Position numbers and translations under genes: made by a program
Notes under the pieces: model-generated
What the model saw: the letters and a program-made list of their open reading frames with translations, nothing else
Database searches by the model: none
What the model was told of the DNA's origin: nothing
Shown here: positions 1 through 6,785 of the stretch, piece after piece
How the letters are laid out: the number at the start of each line of letters is the position of its first letter
Position numbering within the stretch: the stretch's first letter is position 1
Origin: DTU063 sp001512695
GTDB taxonomy: Bacteria > Bacillota > Thermosediminibacteria > Thermosediminibacterales > Tepidanaerobacteraceae
Assembly (NCBI GenBank): GCA_049658265.1
Contig: JBASOM010000097.1
Coordinates: 1-8,480 of the forward strand
Direction of reading: 5' to 3'
DNA: 8,480 bases

Positions 1-51
1 ATCGATAGTTTGATTGATAACCCTAAGGCGAGTTATCTCTTTTTGAGTCAT
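1..51 (-). CDS. Transposase, N-terminal fragment (ISNCY/IS1202-like), runs off the window
   Basis: Only the first 17 codons are present, reading MTQKEITRLRVINQTID. This resembles the start of ISNCY (IS1202-group) transposases, which typically open with a short 'QKE..RL.VI..' helix ahead of a helix-turn-helix that binds the IS ends. The start is ATG at 51-49 on the - strand. It has a GAGGAG ribosome binding site at 61-66, nine bases upstream, which makes translation from here credible. The catalytic DDE part would lie to the left of the window, so intactness cannot be judged. Family assignment is from memory of a short motif and is moderate; that it is a coding start next to an IS end is more secure. 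Confidence 0.55.
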   Translation of the reverse strand, partial: MTQKEITRLRVINQTID

Positions 52-106
52 ATTGAATATCTCCTCTCGCATACATGACATTTTAACAGAATAAATTCAA
101 TATGAC
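47..106. repeat. 12-bp inverted repeat spanning transposase start
   Basis: GTCATATTGAAT at 47-58 is the exact reverse complement of ATTCAATATGAC at 95-106. The arm at 47-58 contains the transposase start codon and the bases just before it; the other arm is near the presumed IS end. A - strand transcript that enters from outside would carry both arms and could fold over the start codon. Confidence 0.75.
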
Positions 107-108
107 AT
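80..108 (-). promoter_or_regulatory. Possible transposase promoter
   Basis: On the - strand, ATGTCA (108-103, four of six matches to TTGACA) is followed after 17 bases by TAAAAT (85-80, five of six matches to TATAAT). Transcription would begin near 73, upstream of the ribosome binding site and downstream of the outer arm of the inverted repeat. It is read by eye and is not verified. Confidence 0.4.
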
Positions 109-116
109 TATCATAG

Positions 117-1262
117 AATAACTACAGTTCTCTGCTTGCTGCATTGACTCTTGTTGCTTCCGGATGTATATTTGCGGGGGTCGGCGGATTATGTGCTCAG
201 ATTTTTGAGAATAGCGCCGGCGCAAGAGGTATAGTGTTTGCTGTATATATGTTAACCATGTTTGCTATGGTTCTTAATAATATAGGTGGTGGAGCTACCC
301 ACTGGGCATGGCTTGCCCCAGAAGCATGGTTTCGGCTCACTGTTCCCTTTGGGGAAAACAATTTTTGGCCTTTGTTGATTTTTATGGTGCTATCTGCTGT
401 GCCGGTAATACTTTCCTATATTCTACTTGTGCGCCGTGACCTAGGTGCCGGTTTTTTCACACAGCATGAAGGTTCTGATAATGGATCTCCCTGTTATAAC
501 TCTCTTATAGCCTTGGTATGGAAGCAGCAAAAAGACAGTATTCTGGTCTGGGCAATGGGCATGGCTTTGCTTGGAGGGACTATGGGTGTGGCTGCGCCCA
601 ATATATCCGAAGCCATTAGTTCCACGTTCGGCCATATGAATGCTCTCTGGGCATCTGCTATAGTAAAGCTTGGCAATCAGGAAGCTTTCATTGCCATTCT
701 AATCTACATGTTAGGCCTGATGGGTGGTTTGTCCATCTTTGCCATCACGGCAGTGCAACGTCTGTGGAGGGAAGAAAAAGATCATTATACCGAGATGGTG
801 TTGTCAAGACCAGTAAGCCGGGTCAAATGGATGGGAAGCTACATGGCGGTTGCCTTCGCTGGCAGCGTGTTTATACTTTTTTCACTAGGTACAGCTACCG
901 GCCTAGGATGGAGCATTGTTGCGGGAGAGTTCAGTCATTTCCCCCGAGTGTTAGCTATGAGCCTTTCAAAAGCACCTTCCGTGTGGACAATTATCGGTAT
1001 TGCCGGTTTGTTATATGGATGGCTGCCCCGTATCGGCTCCATTCTCAACTGGCTCATACTAGGCGCATGGATCTTTACAGAGATGCTTTGGGAGGTAGGT
1101 ATAGTGGGCTGGTCTACTATGCTGTGGACGCCCTTTGCCTATGCCCATTACATCTTCCCAATCCATGAGCTTCCAATCGTACCGCTGCTTATGTTAATAG
1201 TTTTTGCAGCGGCATTTACATGGTTAGGGATTATTGGCTTTAAGCATCGAAGTATTGGTTAA
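117..1262 (+). pseudogene. ABC-2 type exporter permease, 5'-truncated by an IS
   Basis: This is the C-terminal two-thirds of a multidrug/antibiotic ABC exporter permease of the COG3559 (TnrB3-like) type, an integral membrane subunit that works with a separate ATPase. The visible part (about 380 codons) has roughly nine hydrophobic segments. Between the two halves lies the conserved cytoplasmic loop with a 'MVLSRPVSR.KW' core (bases about 795-830), a hallmark of the family. Family members run to about 530 residues, so some 150-170 N-terminal residues are missing. The frame is closed upstream by TAG at 114-116 and no ribosome binding site precedes the first possible starts; the TTG at 144 falls within a membrane helix. 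The upstream bases belong to an IS, so insertion or IS-mediated deletion removed the 5' end. The partner ATPase gene is not in the window. Function is almost certainly lost. Confidence 0.8.
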
Positions 1263-1279
1263 ATCGAGGTTGTACAAAA

Positions 1280-1329
1280 AGAGCCGAACCGATGAATTTC
1301 GTTTCTCGGGCAGCGGCTCTGTTTATTTT
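1280..1329 (+). terminator. Terminator-like hairpin after the permease
   Basis: AGAGCCG (1280-1286) pairs with CGGCTCT (1314-1320), preceded by an A run and followed by GTTTATTTT. The 27-base loop can form a smaller CCGA/TCGG stem. The position just after the permease stop fits a rho-independent terminator, although the U tract is interrupted. Confidence 0.5.
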
Positions 1330-1369
1330 CAGTGCAGCATTTCTATAGAGTGATATAGGGAAAAATAAA

Positions 1370-1966
1370 ATGGGAGATGATAGCATGAGGTTAACTATCT
1401 TAAAGAAATATGACAAGCAACTGGGATTTGTATTTCTTCTCCTAATAGTTTTATTTATATTTTTAGCTATGACAAATAAAAGCTTTTTTAACTGGGCCTA
1501 TGAGCGGCATCAGAACCTACTCAGCTGGTATATACGGCCACTGTTCATTATTCCTTTCTGCTATTTTGCATATAAGAAGAGTTGGGCTGGAATTATGGGG
1601 ACTATGTTTATGGTTTTAACGAGTATGTTTTGGTTTCCAAAGCCTGCTGAGGTCAGCGATCAGGTTGTTGAATTTCTAGAAATGGAAAAAGAATATCTCA
1701 CAGGTGAATGGACATTGCCTAAAGTTCTAATAGCACTCTTGATACCAGCGTCCCTTTCTGCTCTTGCTACTGCTTTCTGGAAACGAAATTTGTGGATCGG
1801 AGTAGCAGTAATGGTTTTTATAGCATTGGCTAAAATGAGCTGGAGCGTAGCTTTCGGAGGCGAATCGGGAAAAGCAGTATTTGTTCCGGCAATTGTAGGT
1901 TTATTAATATGTATTCTATTGATATATATAGGATTTCGAAGGATGGAAAAGAGAAAGAATAATTAA
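1370..1966 (+). CDS. Six-helix membrane protein of unknown function
   Basis: I do not recognise this family. The 198-residue protein has about six hydrophobic segments (around residues 18-36, 52-68, 70-86, 117-137, 140-160 and 169-190). A short acidic stretch between helices 3 and 4 contains 'EVSDQVVEFLEMEKEY', and the tail is basic (RRMEKRKNN). There is no signal peptide beyond the first helix and no catalytic motif that I can name. Two starts are possible. ATG at 1370 has a weak AGGG nine bases upstream. ATG at 1385 (protein starting MRLTILKK) has GGGAG at 1372-1376, eight bases upstream, and may be the true start; the longer form is given here. It sits between two terminator-like hairpins, so it is probably transcribed alone. 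Its closeness to an exporter permease may hint at a membrane or transport-related role, but that is speculation. Confidence 0.8.
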   Translation: MGDDSMRLTILKKYDKQLGFVFLLLIVLFIFLAMTNKSFFNWAYERHQNLLSWYIRPLFIIPFCYFAYKKSWAGIMGTMFMVLTSMFWFPKPAEVSDQVVEFLEMEKEYLTGEWTLPKVLIALLIPASLSALATAFWKRNLWIGVAVMVFIALAKMSWSVAFGGESGKAVFVPAIVGLLICILLIYIGFRRMEKRKNN

Positions 1967-2052
1967 CAACCGCTAAAGGTATGGAGGCAGAGTCAATTCC
2001 TATAAAGAATTACAAACAACTTTAAGAATAAGAACGTTACCTGGAAATTTGT

Positions 2053-2094
2053 AAAAAAGCAACGTTACATATAGTTTCGTAGCGTTGCTTTTTT
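2053..2094 (+). terminator. Strong rho-independent terminator
   Basis: AAAAAAGCAACGTTAC (2053-2068) pairs with GTAGCGTTGCTTTTTT (2079-2094) over 16 pairs with a single G-U wobble and a 10-base loop, ending in six T's. The symmetric A and T runs would let it work in both directions. It closes the membrane-protein gene and insulates the first TetR promoter. Confidence 0.9.
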
Positions 2095-2127
2095 GATATA
2101 AATGTTAGGAAAGACGAAACTTTTCAT

Positions 2128-2143
2128 ATGAGAGGCTTCTCAT
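2128..2143. promoter_or_regulatory. Putative TetR operator 1 (upstream)
   Basis: ATGAGAGGCTTCTCAT is a 16-base palindrome matching in seven of eight pairs. It overlaps the -35 box of the first tetR promoter and shares the GAGA..CTTCTCAT pattern with a second site 41 bases downstream (centre to centre). Binding by the adjacent TetR is inferred from position. Confidence 0.7.
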
Positions 2144-2165
2144 TAACAAAATATTATGTTATAAT
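2137..2165 (+). promoter_or_regulatory. Promoter of the first tetR operon
   Basis: TTCTCA (2137-2142) and a perfect TATAAT (2160-2165) are separated by 17 bases. The -35 box lies inside operator 1 and the expected start of transcription falls at operator 2, so a bound repressor would block polymerase. This supports autoregulation of the regulator together with the kinase gene behind it. Confidence 0.75.
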
Positions 2166-2168
2166 AAT

Positions 2169-2184
2169 ACGAGAACCTTCTCAT
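2169..2184. promoter_or_regulatory. Putative TetR operator 2 (downstream)
   Basis: ACGAGAACCTTCTCAT is a near-palindrome around GAGAA/TTCTC and resembles operator 1 at 12 or more of 16 positions. It lies just after the -10 box, over the probable transcription start. Confidence 0.7.
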
Positions 2185-2194
2185 ATCGCTAGAT

Positions 2195-2199
2195 GGAGG
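2195..2199 (+). promoter_or_regulatory. Ribosome binding site that decides the first tetR start
   Basis: GGAGG lies one base before ATG 2201 and seven bases before ATG 2207, so only the second ATG has workable spacing. Confidence 0.8.
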
Positions 2200-2206
2200 T
2201 ATGATT

Positions 2207-2797
2207 ATGCCAAAGGAAACCTTCTACAACCTGAGTGAAGAAAAGAGGCAGCGGATATTTCAGGCTGCGGTTAGCGAATTTGCATCGCATAAGTTTAGCG
2301 AGGCATCTCTTAATCGAATTGTCAAAGCAGCAAAAATACCATGGGGCAGTTTTTATCAATACTTTGAAGATAAAGAAGATCTTTATCTTTACGTAATAAA
2401 GGAAATGTCAAAATACAAATGGGACGCCCTTAAACAAGCGGGTGTTGAAAACATGGCTGGAGATTTTTTTGACACGATACGGGAAAAAATTGCAGCACTC
2501 TTTGAATTGAGAAAGCATAACCCTGACTATGCCCAGATTGCTCTGCTGCAAGAAATGGATGATGATGATTTTGTTCGGAAGGTGCGGGGAGACTCAACAA
2601 AACGCTGGAAAGAGATCATTGAACGGGATAAGAAACGAGGAATAATAAAATCGGAGATTGATGCTGATGTAATGATAGATATGTTTTACAATTATGTCTT
2701 GCTGAATTTCTACAAGGTCGGGCTGGATGAAGAAAAATTCATGGCCACACTGGACGAAGCCATAAAAATAATGCGGGAAGGTGTAAGTGTAAAATAA
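2207..2797 (+). CDS. TetR/AcrR-family transcriptional regulator (first)
   Basis: A 196-residue one-component repressor. The N-terminal DNA-binding domain is clear: helix 1 (about residues 11-27, 'KRQRIFQAAVSEFASH') leads to the helix-turn-helix at about 35-53 with the typical 'GSFYQYFEDKEDLY' recognition-helix end. The rest is an all-helical ligand-binding and dimerisation domain that is poorly conserved, so the ligand cannot be predicted. ATG 2207 is chosen over ATG 2201 because of ribosome binding site spacing. Two palindromes flank its own promoter and are the likely binding sites. The stop codon overlaps the Shine-Dalgarno of the PEP-synthase-like gene that starts 14 bases later, indicating one transcript and probably control of that enzyme. 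A drug or metabolite bound by TetR would then induce the operon; this is inference from family behaviour. Confidence 0.93.
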   Translation: MPKETFYNLSEEKRQRIFQAAVSEFASHKFSEASLNRIVKAAKIPWGSFYQYFEDKEDLYLYVIKEMSKYKWDALKQAGVENMAGDFFDTIREKIAALFELRKHNPDYAQIALLQEMDDDDFVRKVRGDSTKRWKEIIERDKKRGIIKSEIDADVMIDMFYNYVLLNFYKVGLDEEKFMATLDEAIKIMREGVSVK

Positions 2798-2811
2798 GGA
2801 GGGGATCGCAA

Positions 2812-5355
2812 GTGGAAAAATATATTATTGACCTAAAGGACAATAGGGCGTGCGAACTGTCTATTTCTGGGGGGAAAGGCGCCAATCTAGCCAAGCTGCA
2901 CAACATCCCAGGTATCCCTGTACCCGATGGATTTATTGTTAGTGCTCAGTGTTACAGCGATTTTGTTTTGTCTATGCCGGGAGTAAGAAAACTGATAGTT
3001 CAGCTTCAGGGGATTACCGTAGAGCAAACTGAAGCTATATCGCAAGTCAGTAAACAAATAAGGGAAGAAATTGAAAAGTTTAGCTTTCCTGAAGGGATTA
3101 CAGAAGAAATTAGTGAAGCACTAGCAAAGCATGGCTATTTACTGCCATATGCGGTGCGCTCCAGTGCCACAGCCGAGGATTTGCCCGGGGTTTCCTTTGC
3201 AGGGCAGCAAGATACATTTTTAAACGTTATCGGTATAAAAAACATTTGTAGGGCCATTGTCAAATGTTGTGCATCTCTGTTTAACGAGCGGGCTGTCGCT
3301 TATCGCATAAAAAATGGTTTTCCCCACGATAAAGTAACAATCGCCGTAGTTGTGCAAAAAATGGTTCTTCCAGAAGTATCCGGCGTAATGTTTACTGCCG
3401 ATCCCATGACTTCAGATCGCTATACAACTGTTATTGAAGCTGTTAGGGGCTTGGGGGAGGATTTGGTATCAGGGCGTAAAACCCCATTTGAGTGGAAACT
3501 GCGGGAAGGCAAGCTGCAAAAGACAAGTGAAGGAGAAGGGGAAATGCCCCTTGAAGAAAAGCAACTTTTGGAATTGGCTGAAATTGGCAAACGCATCGAA
3601 AAGGCTTTCGGCTGCGAACAGGATATAGAATGGTGTTATAACAAAGATGGTTTTTATATGGTTCAGGCTCGCCCCATCACTACCTTGTATCCTCTACCGC
3701 CAAGTCCAGATGGATATAAACATTGTGCCATATCTGTGGGGCACCTGCAAATGATGACTGACCCAATTTTGCCTTTAGGTTTGTCTATGCTCAAAAAAGC
3801 AAGGTTTTACAGCTTTTTTGAATTAGGAGGACGAATGTATACGGATATCACATACGATCTTCGAAGGATGAAAGGGCGCAGAGCTTTCTTGTCGGAAACT
3901 AAGATCAAGGATCCACTGATGTATAATGGGCTGCAAGACATCATTAAAAGGAAGGAATATATCAAAAACATTCCCAAAGGTCCCAGCAGTGCAATTTCCC
4001 TTGAAAACATAGCGGCCATTATTTGGCGGGCTATCAGTGCCTATTTCCTCGGTGATGAGGCGGACATCGACGCCTATGTCCGAAGACAAAAAAATGCGAT
4101 AAAAACTGTACAGAGCAAATTAGAGTCGCTTTCAGGAGTGGAAGCACTGCAGTTCATACTGGACGACCATAAAAATATGCGTATCACAATCTGTGATCCA
4201 GCAGGTGCTGGCACCGTTCTTACAGCAATGTTAGCTGCCGCTTTTATAGATAGGACCATAGAGAAAGTCACAGGAGAAAAAGCAATTTCCAATCGCCTGG
4301 CAAAGTCGGTAAAGCACAATGTTTCATCTGAAATGGGCTTGAAATTAAGTGAGGTTTCAGATGTTGCAAGAAAATATCCGGAAGTGGTTTCATATCTGGA
4401 AGAAGTCGGAGAGGATCTATCCCTTGAAGAACTCAGAAAAGTGCAAGGAGGCCAGGAAGTGGCCGACAAGTTAGAAGAGTTCCTGTCGGAATACGGAATG
4501 CGCTGCACCGGTGAAATTGATATTACCCGTGACCGTTTCCGCGAACGACCGGGCTTGCTTTGCGCTTCCTTGCTCAACAATATTAAAAATCTACCCGTCG
4601 GTCACGCAGCAGCATCTTTTGAACAAGGTAAACAGGAAGTGGAACAATTAATAAAAGAATTGGTAGCAAAGGTTGAGGCTGCCTATGGAAAGCGCAAGGC
4701 TAAGAAGCTAAAAAGGCAAATAGAAATATATCGGAAATTTGTAGGTGTAAGGGAATATCCTAAATATTTTTGGATGAGCTATTATGATGTGTATAAGCAA
4801 GCCATTATGCGAGAAGTAAACAAACTTGTGGAGATCGATGTGTTAAAAGAACCAAGGGACGCTTATTACTTGTCAATAGAAGAACTGATTGAAGTAGTAA
4901 AGTCCGGGCATGCAAATCAGGATTTAATCGAAGAACGCAAAAGTGCTTATCGTTCTTATGCTGCCCTTACACCGCCTCGTATTATTTTTTCCGATGGAGA
5001 AGTACCTCCTGTTTCTTATTCTTTGAGTATCCCCAGCGGGGCCCTGGCGGGGCTTGGGGTATCCACGGGTATTGTTGAAGGCCGGGCCCGTGTGGTAAAA
5101 AAGTTTGAAGATGCTCATATCGAAAAGGGGGATATTCTCGTTACAACATTCACAGATCCTAGTTGGACACCTATATTCGTATCTATTTCGGGTCTTGTTA
5201 CCGAAATAGGGGGCATGATGTCCCATGGAGCAGTCATTACCCGAGAATACGGTCTACCTGCAGTTGTCGGTGTGGTGAACGCTACCAAATTGATTAAAGA
5301 TGGCCAAAAAATACGAGTGAACGGAACGGAAGGATATATAGAAATCCTGGAATGA
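2812..5355 (+). CDS. rph: PEP-synthase-like phosphotransferase, probably rifampicin phosphotransferase type
   Basis: An intact 847-residue enzyme of the PEP synthase/PPDK superfamily. The N-terminal ATP-grasp domain (about 1-300) shows GGKGANL at 20-26, the VRSSA..ED motif at 115-123, FTADP at 194-198, and DIEW at 271-274 followed by QARP at 285-288. A helical central region (about 310-720) has no PEP-synthase substrate motif that I recognise and corresponds to the rifamycin-binding part of Rph. The C-terminal swivelling phosphohistidine domain contains GGMMSHGAVITREYG, with catalytic His805. Length and the 'TDPSWTP.FVS..GLVTE.GG' block fit Rph (about 865 aa), which converts ATP, water and rifamycin into AMP, phosphate and 21-phosphorifamycin in the cytoplasm. 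A true PEP synthase places the His domain in the middle of the chain, which argues against that reading. Start: GTG, with AAGGAGG at 2796-2802. Substrate remains inferred; another small molecule is possible. Confidence 0.85.
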   Translation: MEKYIIDLKDNRACELSISGGKGANLAKLHNIPGIPVPDGFIVSAQCYSDFVLSMPGVRKLIVQLQGITVEQTEAISQVSKQIREEIEKFSFPEGITEEISEALAKHGYLLPYAVRSSATAEDLPGVSFAGQQDTFLNVIGIKNICRAIVKCCASLFNERAVAYRIKNGFPHDKVTIAVVVQKMVLPEVSGVMFTADPMTSDRYTTVIEAVRGLGEDLVSGRKTPFEWKLREGKLQKTSEGEGEMPLEEKQLLELAEIGKRIEKAFGCEQDIEWCYNKDGFYMVQARPITTLYPLPPSPDGYKHCAISVGHLQMMTDPILPLGLSMLKKARFYSFFELGGRMYTDITYDLRRMKGRRAFLSETKIKDPLMYNGLQDIIKRKEYIKNIPKGPSSAISLENIAAIIWRAISAYFLGDEADIDAYVRRQKNAIKTVQSKLESLSGVEALQFILDDHKNMRITICDPAGAGTVLTAMLAAAFIDRTIEKVTGEKAISNRLAKSVKHNVSSEMGLKLSEVSDVARKYPEVVSYLEEVGEDLSLEELRKVQGGQEVADKLEEFLSEYGMRCTGEIDITRDRFRERPGLLCASLLNNIKNLPVGHAAASFEQGKQEVEQLIKELVAKVEAAYGKRKAKKLKRQIEIYRKFVGVREYPKYFWMSYYDVYKQAIMREVNKLVEIDVLKEPRDAYYLSIEELIEVVKSGHANQDLIEERKSAYRSYAALTPPRIIFSDGEVPPVSYSLSIPSGALAGLGVSTGIVEGRARVVKKFEDAHIEKGDILVTTFTDPSWTPIFVSISGLVTEIGGMMSHGAVITREYGLPAVVGVVNATKLIKDGQKIRVNGTEGYIEILE

Positions 5356-5405
5356 CAAACTATTAAACGACCTATTGAAGGTCGCTTTCTCAGACATAAA
5401 ATAAC

Positions 5406-5410
5406 AGAGG
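5406..5410 (+). promoter_or_regulatory. Ribosome binding site that decides the MFS start
   Basis: AGAGG, extended by TG, lies eight bases before TTG 5419. The in-frame GTG at 5410 would overlap this site and has no Shine-Dalgarno of its own, so TTG 5419 is preferred. Confidence 0.65.
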
Positions 5411-5418
5411 TGCTTCGA

Positions 5419-6696
5419 TTGAGTAAAAAAGACCGAAAAGCTTTAAATACAAATTTAATATTGCTATTGCTTGGGAGGATGGTATCAGATACCGGAACGA
5501 GTCTCCAAATGGTTATTATGCCTCTTTATATTATCGATATAGGCGGCTCGGCGGCAATTGTGGGGCTCTTCTCGTTTCTGGCTATAATGCCCACCATTTT
5601 AATTTACCCTTTTGCCGGAGTAATTGGGGACAGGTTAAACCGAAAAACCATTATGGTAGCAACCGACTTGGCAAGCGGTGGAGTAATACTGGCCTTGGCT
5701 CTTACTTCCTATCTAGGCAAAATGAGTCTTGCTGTGCTGCTGTTGGTTCAAGCTATAATTTCGCTGCTAAACGGAATATTTGACCCGGCTACAAAAGGAA
5801 TGCTGCCGCAATTGGTAGATGAGGCAGAATTGACTCGGGCCAATTCTGCCGTCGCCTCCCTTCGGACTTTGTCAAGTCTCTTGGGGCCTGTAATTGGTAC
5901 TGTCCTGTATGCAAACTTAGGCATTACAGTGCTGTTCTTTGTTAATGGCATATCATTTTTGCTGTCAGCCATAAGTGAAATGTTGATAAAGTATGAGCAT
6001 TTCAGGTACAAAGCGGGCGAAGGCATAACGGGAATTATGACAGATTTATCTGAAGGAATCAAATTCATATTAGATAAAAAAATGATACGCCAACTATGTG
6101 TATTTTTTTTGATAATATATGCTTTGATTCAGCCCATATTTGCAGTAGTATTACCCCTGTTTTTTAGAACCCAGCTAAATTATTCTGATACGCAGTATGG
6201 CTATTTACAAATGATAATAATATTGGGGGCACTCATAGGGAGTACTTTGGTGGGCCTGTTGTTTGGTAAAGAGAAGAAGATGTTAAGACCGCTTATGATA
6301 GGCAGCAATTTGCTCATGGCTATGATGTTGGCATTTTCGCTTTTATTGTTTCCTTCCATCATATTCCAACTGGGGGAAGATACGCTCTTGTATTTTTTCT
6401 TGCTGTCAGCTGTTCTCTTTCTTTTAAGTATTGCCATTATGTTCATTCATGTTCCAATACAGGCACTAATACAGAGAAAAACGCCCAACGAATATATGTC
6501 TCGAATTTTTTCTATTGCTGGAGTAATTAGTAAGGGTGGTATTCCACTTGGTGCATTGGTATATGGCTTTGTTCTCAACATCATCAAAATGCATTGGACA
6601 ATATTATCGGCAACAATATTAATAATTTTGATTTCGGTTGTGTTTTTAATCTCGTTATCAAAAATACATGATATTCAGTCAAAAAGCCTTTATTAA
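5419..6696 (+). CDS. MFS efflux transporter (MFS_3, macrolide-exporter-like)
   Basis: A 425-residue inner-membrane antiporter with about 12 hydrophobic segments. The signature motif between helices 2 and 3 is clear: GVIGDRLNRK (about residues 67-76). It is followed by the family pattern 'NGIFDPATKGMLPQLV' and 'AELTRANS', with 'SLLGPVIGT' in a later helix, as in MFS_3 members such as macrolide (Mef-type) and siderophore (EntS-type) exporters. Length is normal for the group and there are no breaks. It starts 63 bases after the Rph-like gene with only a weak hairpin between, so it may be co-transcribed with it and the first tetR. Pairing with a drug-modifying enzyme suggests export of the same or a related compound, but the substrate cannot be read from sequence. 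The TTG start is inferred from the ribosome binding site; GTG at 5410 would add three residues. Confidence 0.9.
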   Translation: MSKKDRKALNTNLILLLLGRMVSDTGTSLQMVIMPLYIIDIGGSAAIVGLFSFLAIMPTILIYPFAGVIGDRLNRKTIMVATDLASGGVILALALTSYLGKMSLAVLLLVQAIISLLNGIFDPATKGMLPQLVDEAELTRANSAVASLRTLSSLLGPVIGTVLYANLGITVLFFVNGISFLLSAISEMLIKYEHFRYKAGEGITGIMTDLSEGIKFILDKKMIRQLCVFFLIIYALIQPIFAVVLPLFFRTQLNYSDTQYGYLQMIIILGALIGSTLVGLLFGKEKKMLRPLMIGSNLLMAMMLAFSLLLFPSIIFQLGEDTLLYFFLLSAVLFLLSIAIMFIHVPIQALIQRKTPNEYMSRIFSIAGVISKGGIPLGALVYGFVLNIIKMHWTILSATILIILISVVFLISLSKIHDIQSKSLY

Positions 6697-6712
6697 AGTG
6701 AAATATTTTATA

Positions 6713-6727
6713 TTGACCGATGGTTAG
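6713..6727. promoter_or_regulatory. Putative operator A of the nitroreductase operon
   Basis: TTGACCGATGGTTAG is an imperfect copy of the palindrome at 6746-6760, differing at three of 15 positions. It overlaps the -35 box. The centres of the two copies are 33 bases apart, about three turns of the helix, so both would face the same side. Confidence 0.65.
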
Positions 6728-6741
6728 TAAGATGTTACAAT
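6713..6741 (+). promoter_or_regulatory. Promoter of the nitroreductase-tetR operon
   Basis: TTGACC (6713-6718, five of six matches) and TACAAT (6736-6741, five of six) are separated by 17 bases. The -35 box is part of operator A, and operator B covers the expected transcription start. The second TetR, encoded in the same operon, is the likely repressor. Confidence 0.8.
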
Positions 6742-6745
6742 TATA

Positions 6746-6760
6746 TTGACCGGCGGTTAA
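6746..6760. promoter_or_regulatory. Putative operator B of the nitroreductase operon
   Basis: TTGACCGGCGGTTAA is a 15-base palindrome with a single mismatched pair around a central G. ACCG/CGGT cores of this kind are common in TetR-family operators. It lies five bases after the -10 box. Confidence 0.75.
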
Positions 6761-6772
6761 AAGACTATAATT

Positions 6773-6777
6773 GGAGG
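6773..6777 (+). promoter_or_regulatory. Ribosome binding site that decides the nitroreductase start
   Basis: GGAGG lies eight bases before ATG 6786. The in-frame TTG at 6771 overlaps this site and is not a plausible start. Confidence 0.85.
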
Positions 6778-6785
6778 TTTTACAG

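Larger units (their letters stand above)
1..126 (-). mobile_element. Partial insertion sequence: transposase 5' end plus IS terminus
   Basis: The left edge lies inside an insertion sequence reading leftward. It shows a transposase start on the - strand, a ribosome binding site, a possible promoter and a 12-bp inverted repeat. To the right, permease coding sequence begins immediately without its own N-terminus, which places the IS end between about 107 and 130. A boundary near 126 would give a terminus reading TGTAG on the - strand, but this is a guess because the other IS end and any target duplication lie outside the window. Family membership (ISNCY/IS1202-like) rests only on the 17 visible transposase residues. 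Confidence 0.6.

Noticed and set aside
1322..1350. Possible promoter (TTTATT and TATAGA) before the 198-aa membrane protein.
   Set aside because: The -35 match is poor and it overlaps the T-rich tail of the preceding hairpin, so it cannot be supported by eye.
1981..2025. A 14-codon open frame beginning ATGGAGGCAGAG and ending in TAA, just after the membrane-protein gene.
   Set aside because: It is very short, has no clear ribosome binding site and no recognisable peptide; it sits in the 3' untranslated stretch before a terminator.
2033..2068. AACGTTAC occurs twice (2033-2040 and 2061-2068).
   Set aside because: The second copy is part of the terminator stem. Two 8-base copies in AT-rich DNA are weak evidence for an operator.
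2098..2206. Rifampin-associated element (RAE) upstream of the rph-like operon.
   Set aside because: No sequence resembling the element I know from actinobacterial rph promoters is visible; the TetR palindromes are a better explanation for control.
4074..4580. A 168-codon open frame on the - strand inside the PEP-synthase-like gene.
   Set aside because: It is antisense to a well-supported coding region, has low-complexity Ser/Arg-rich content and no ribosome binding site; it is a shadow frame.
5368..5384. CGACC/GGTCG hairpin followed by CTTTCT between the Rph-like gene and the MFS gene.
   Set aside because: A five-pair stem without a proper T run is too weak to call a terminator; it may only soften read-through.
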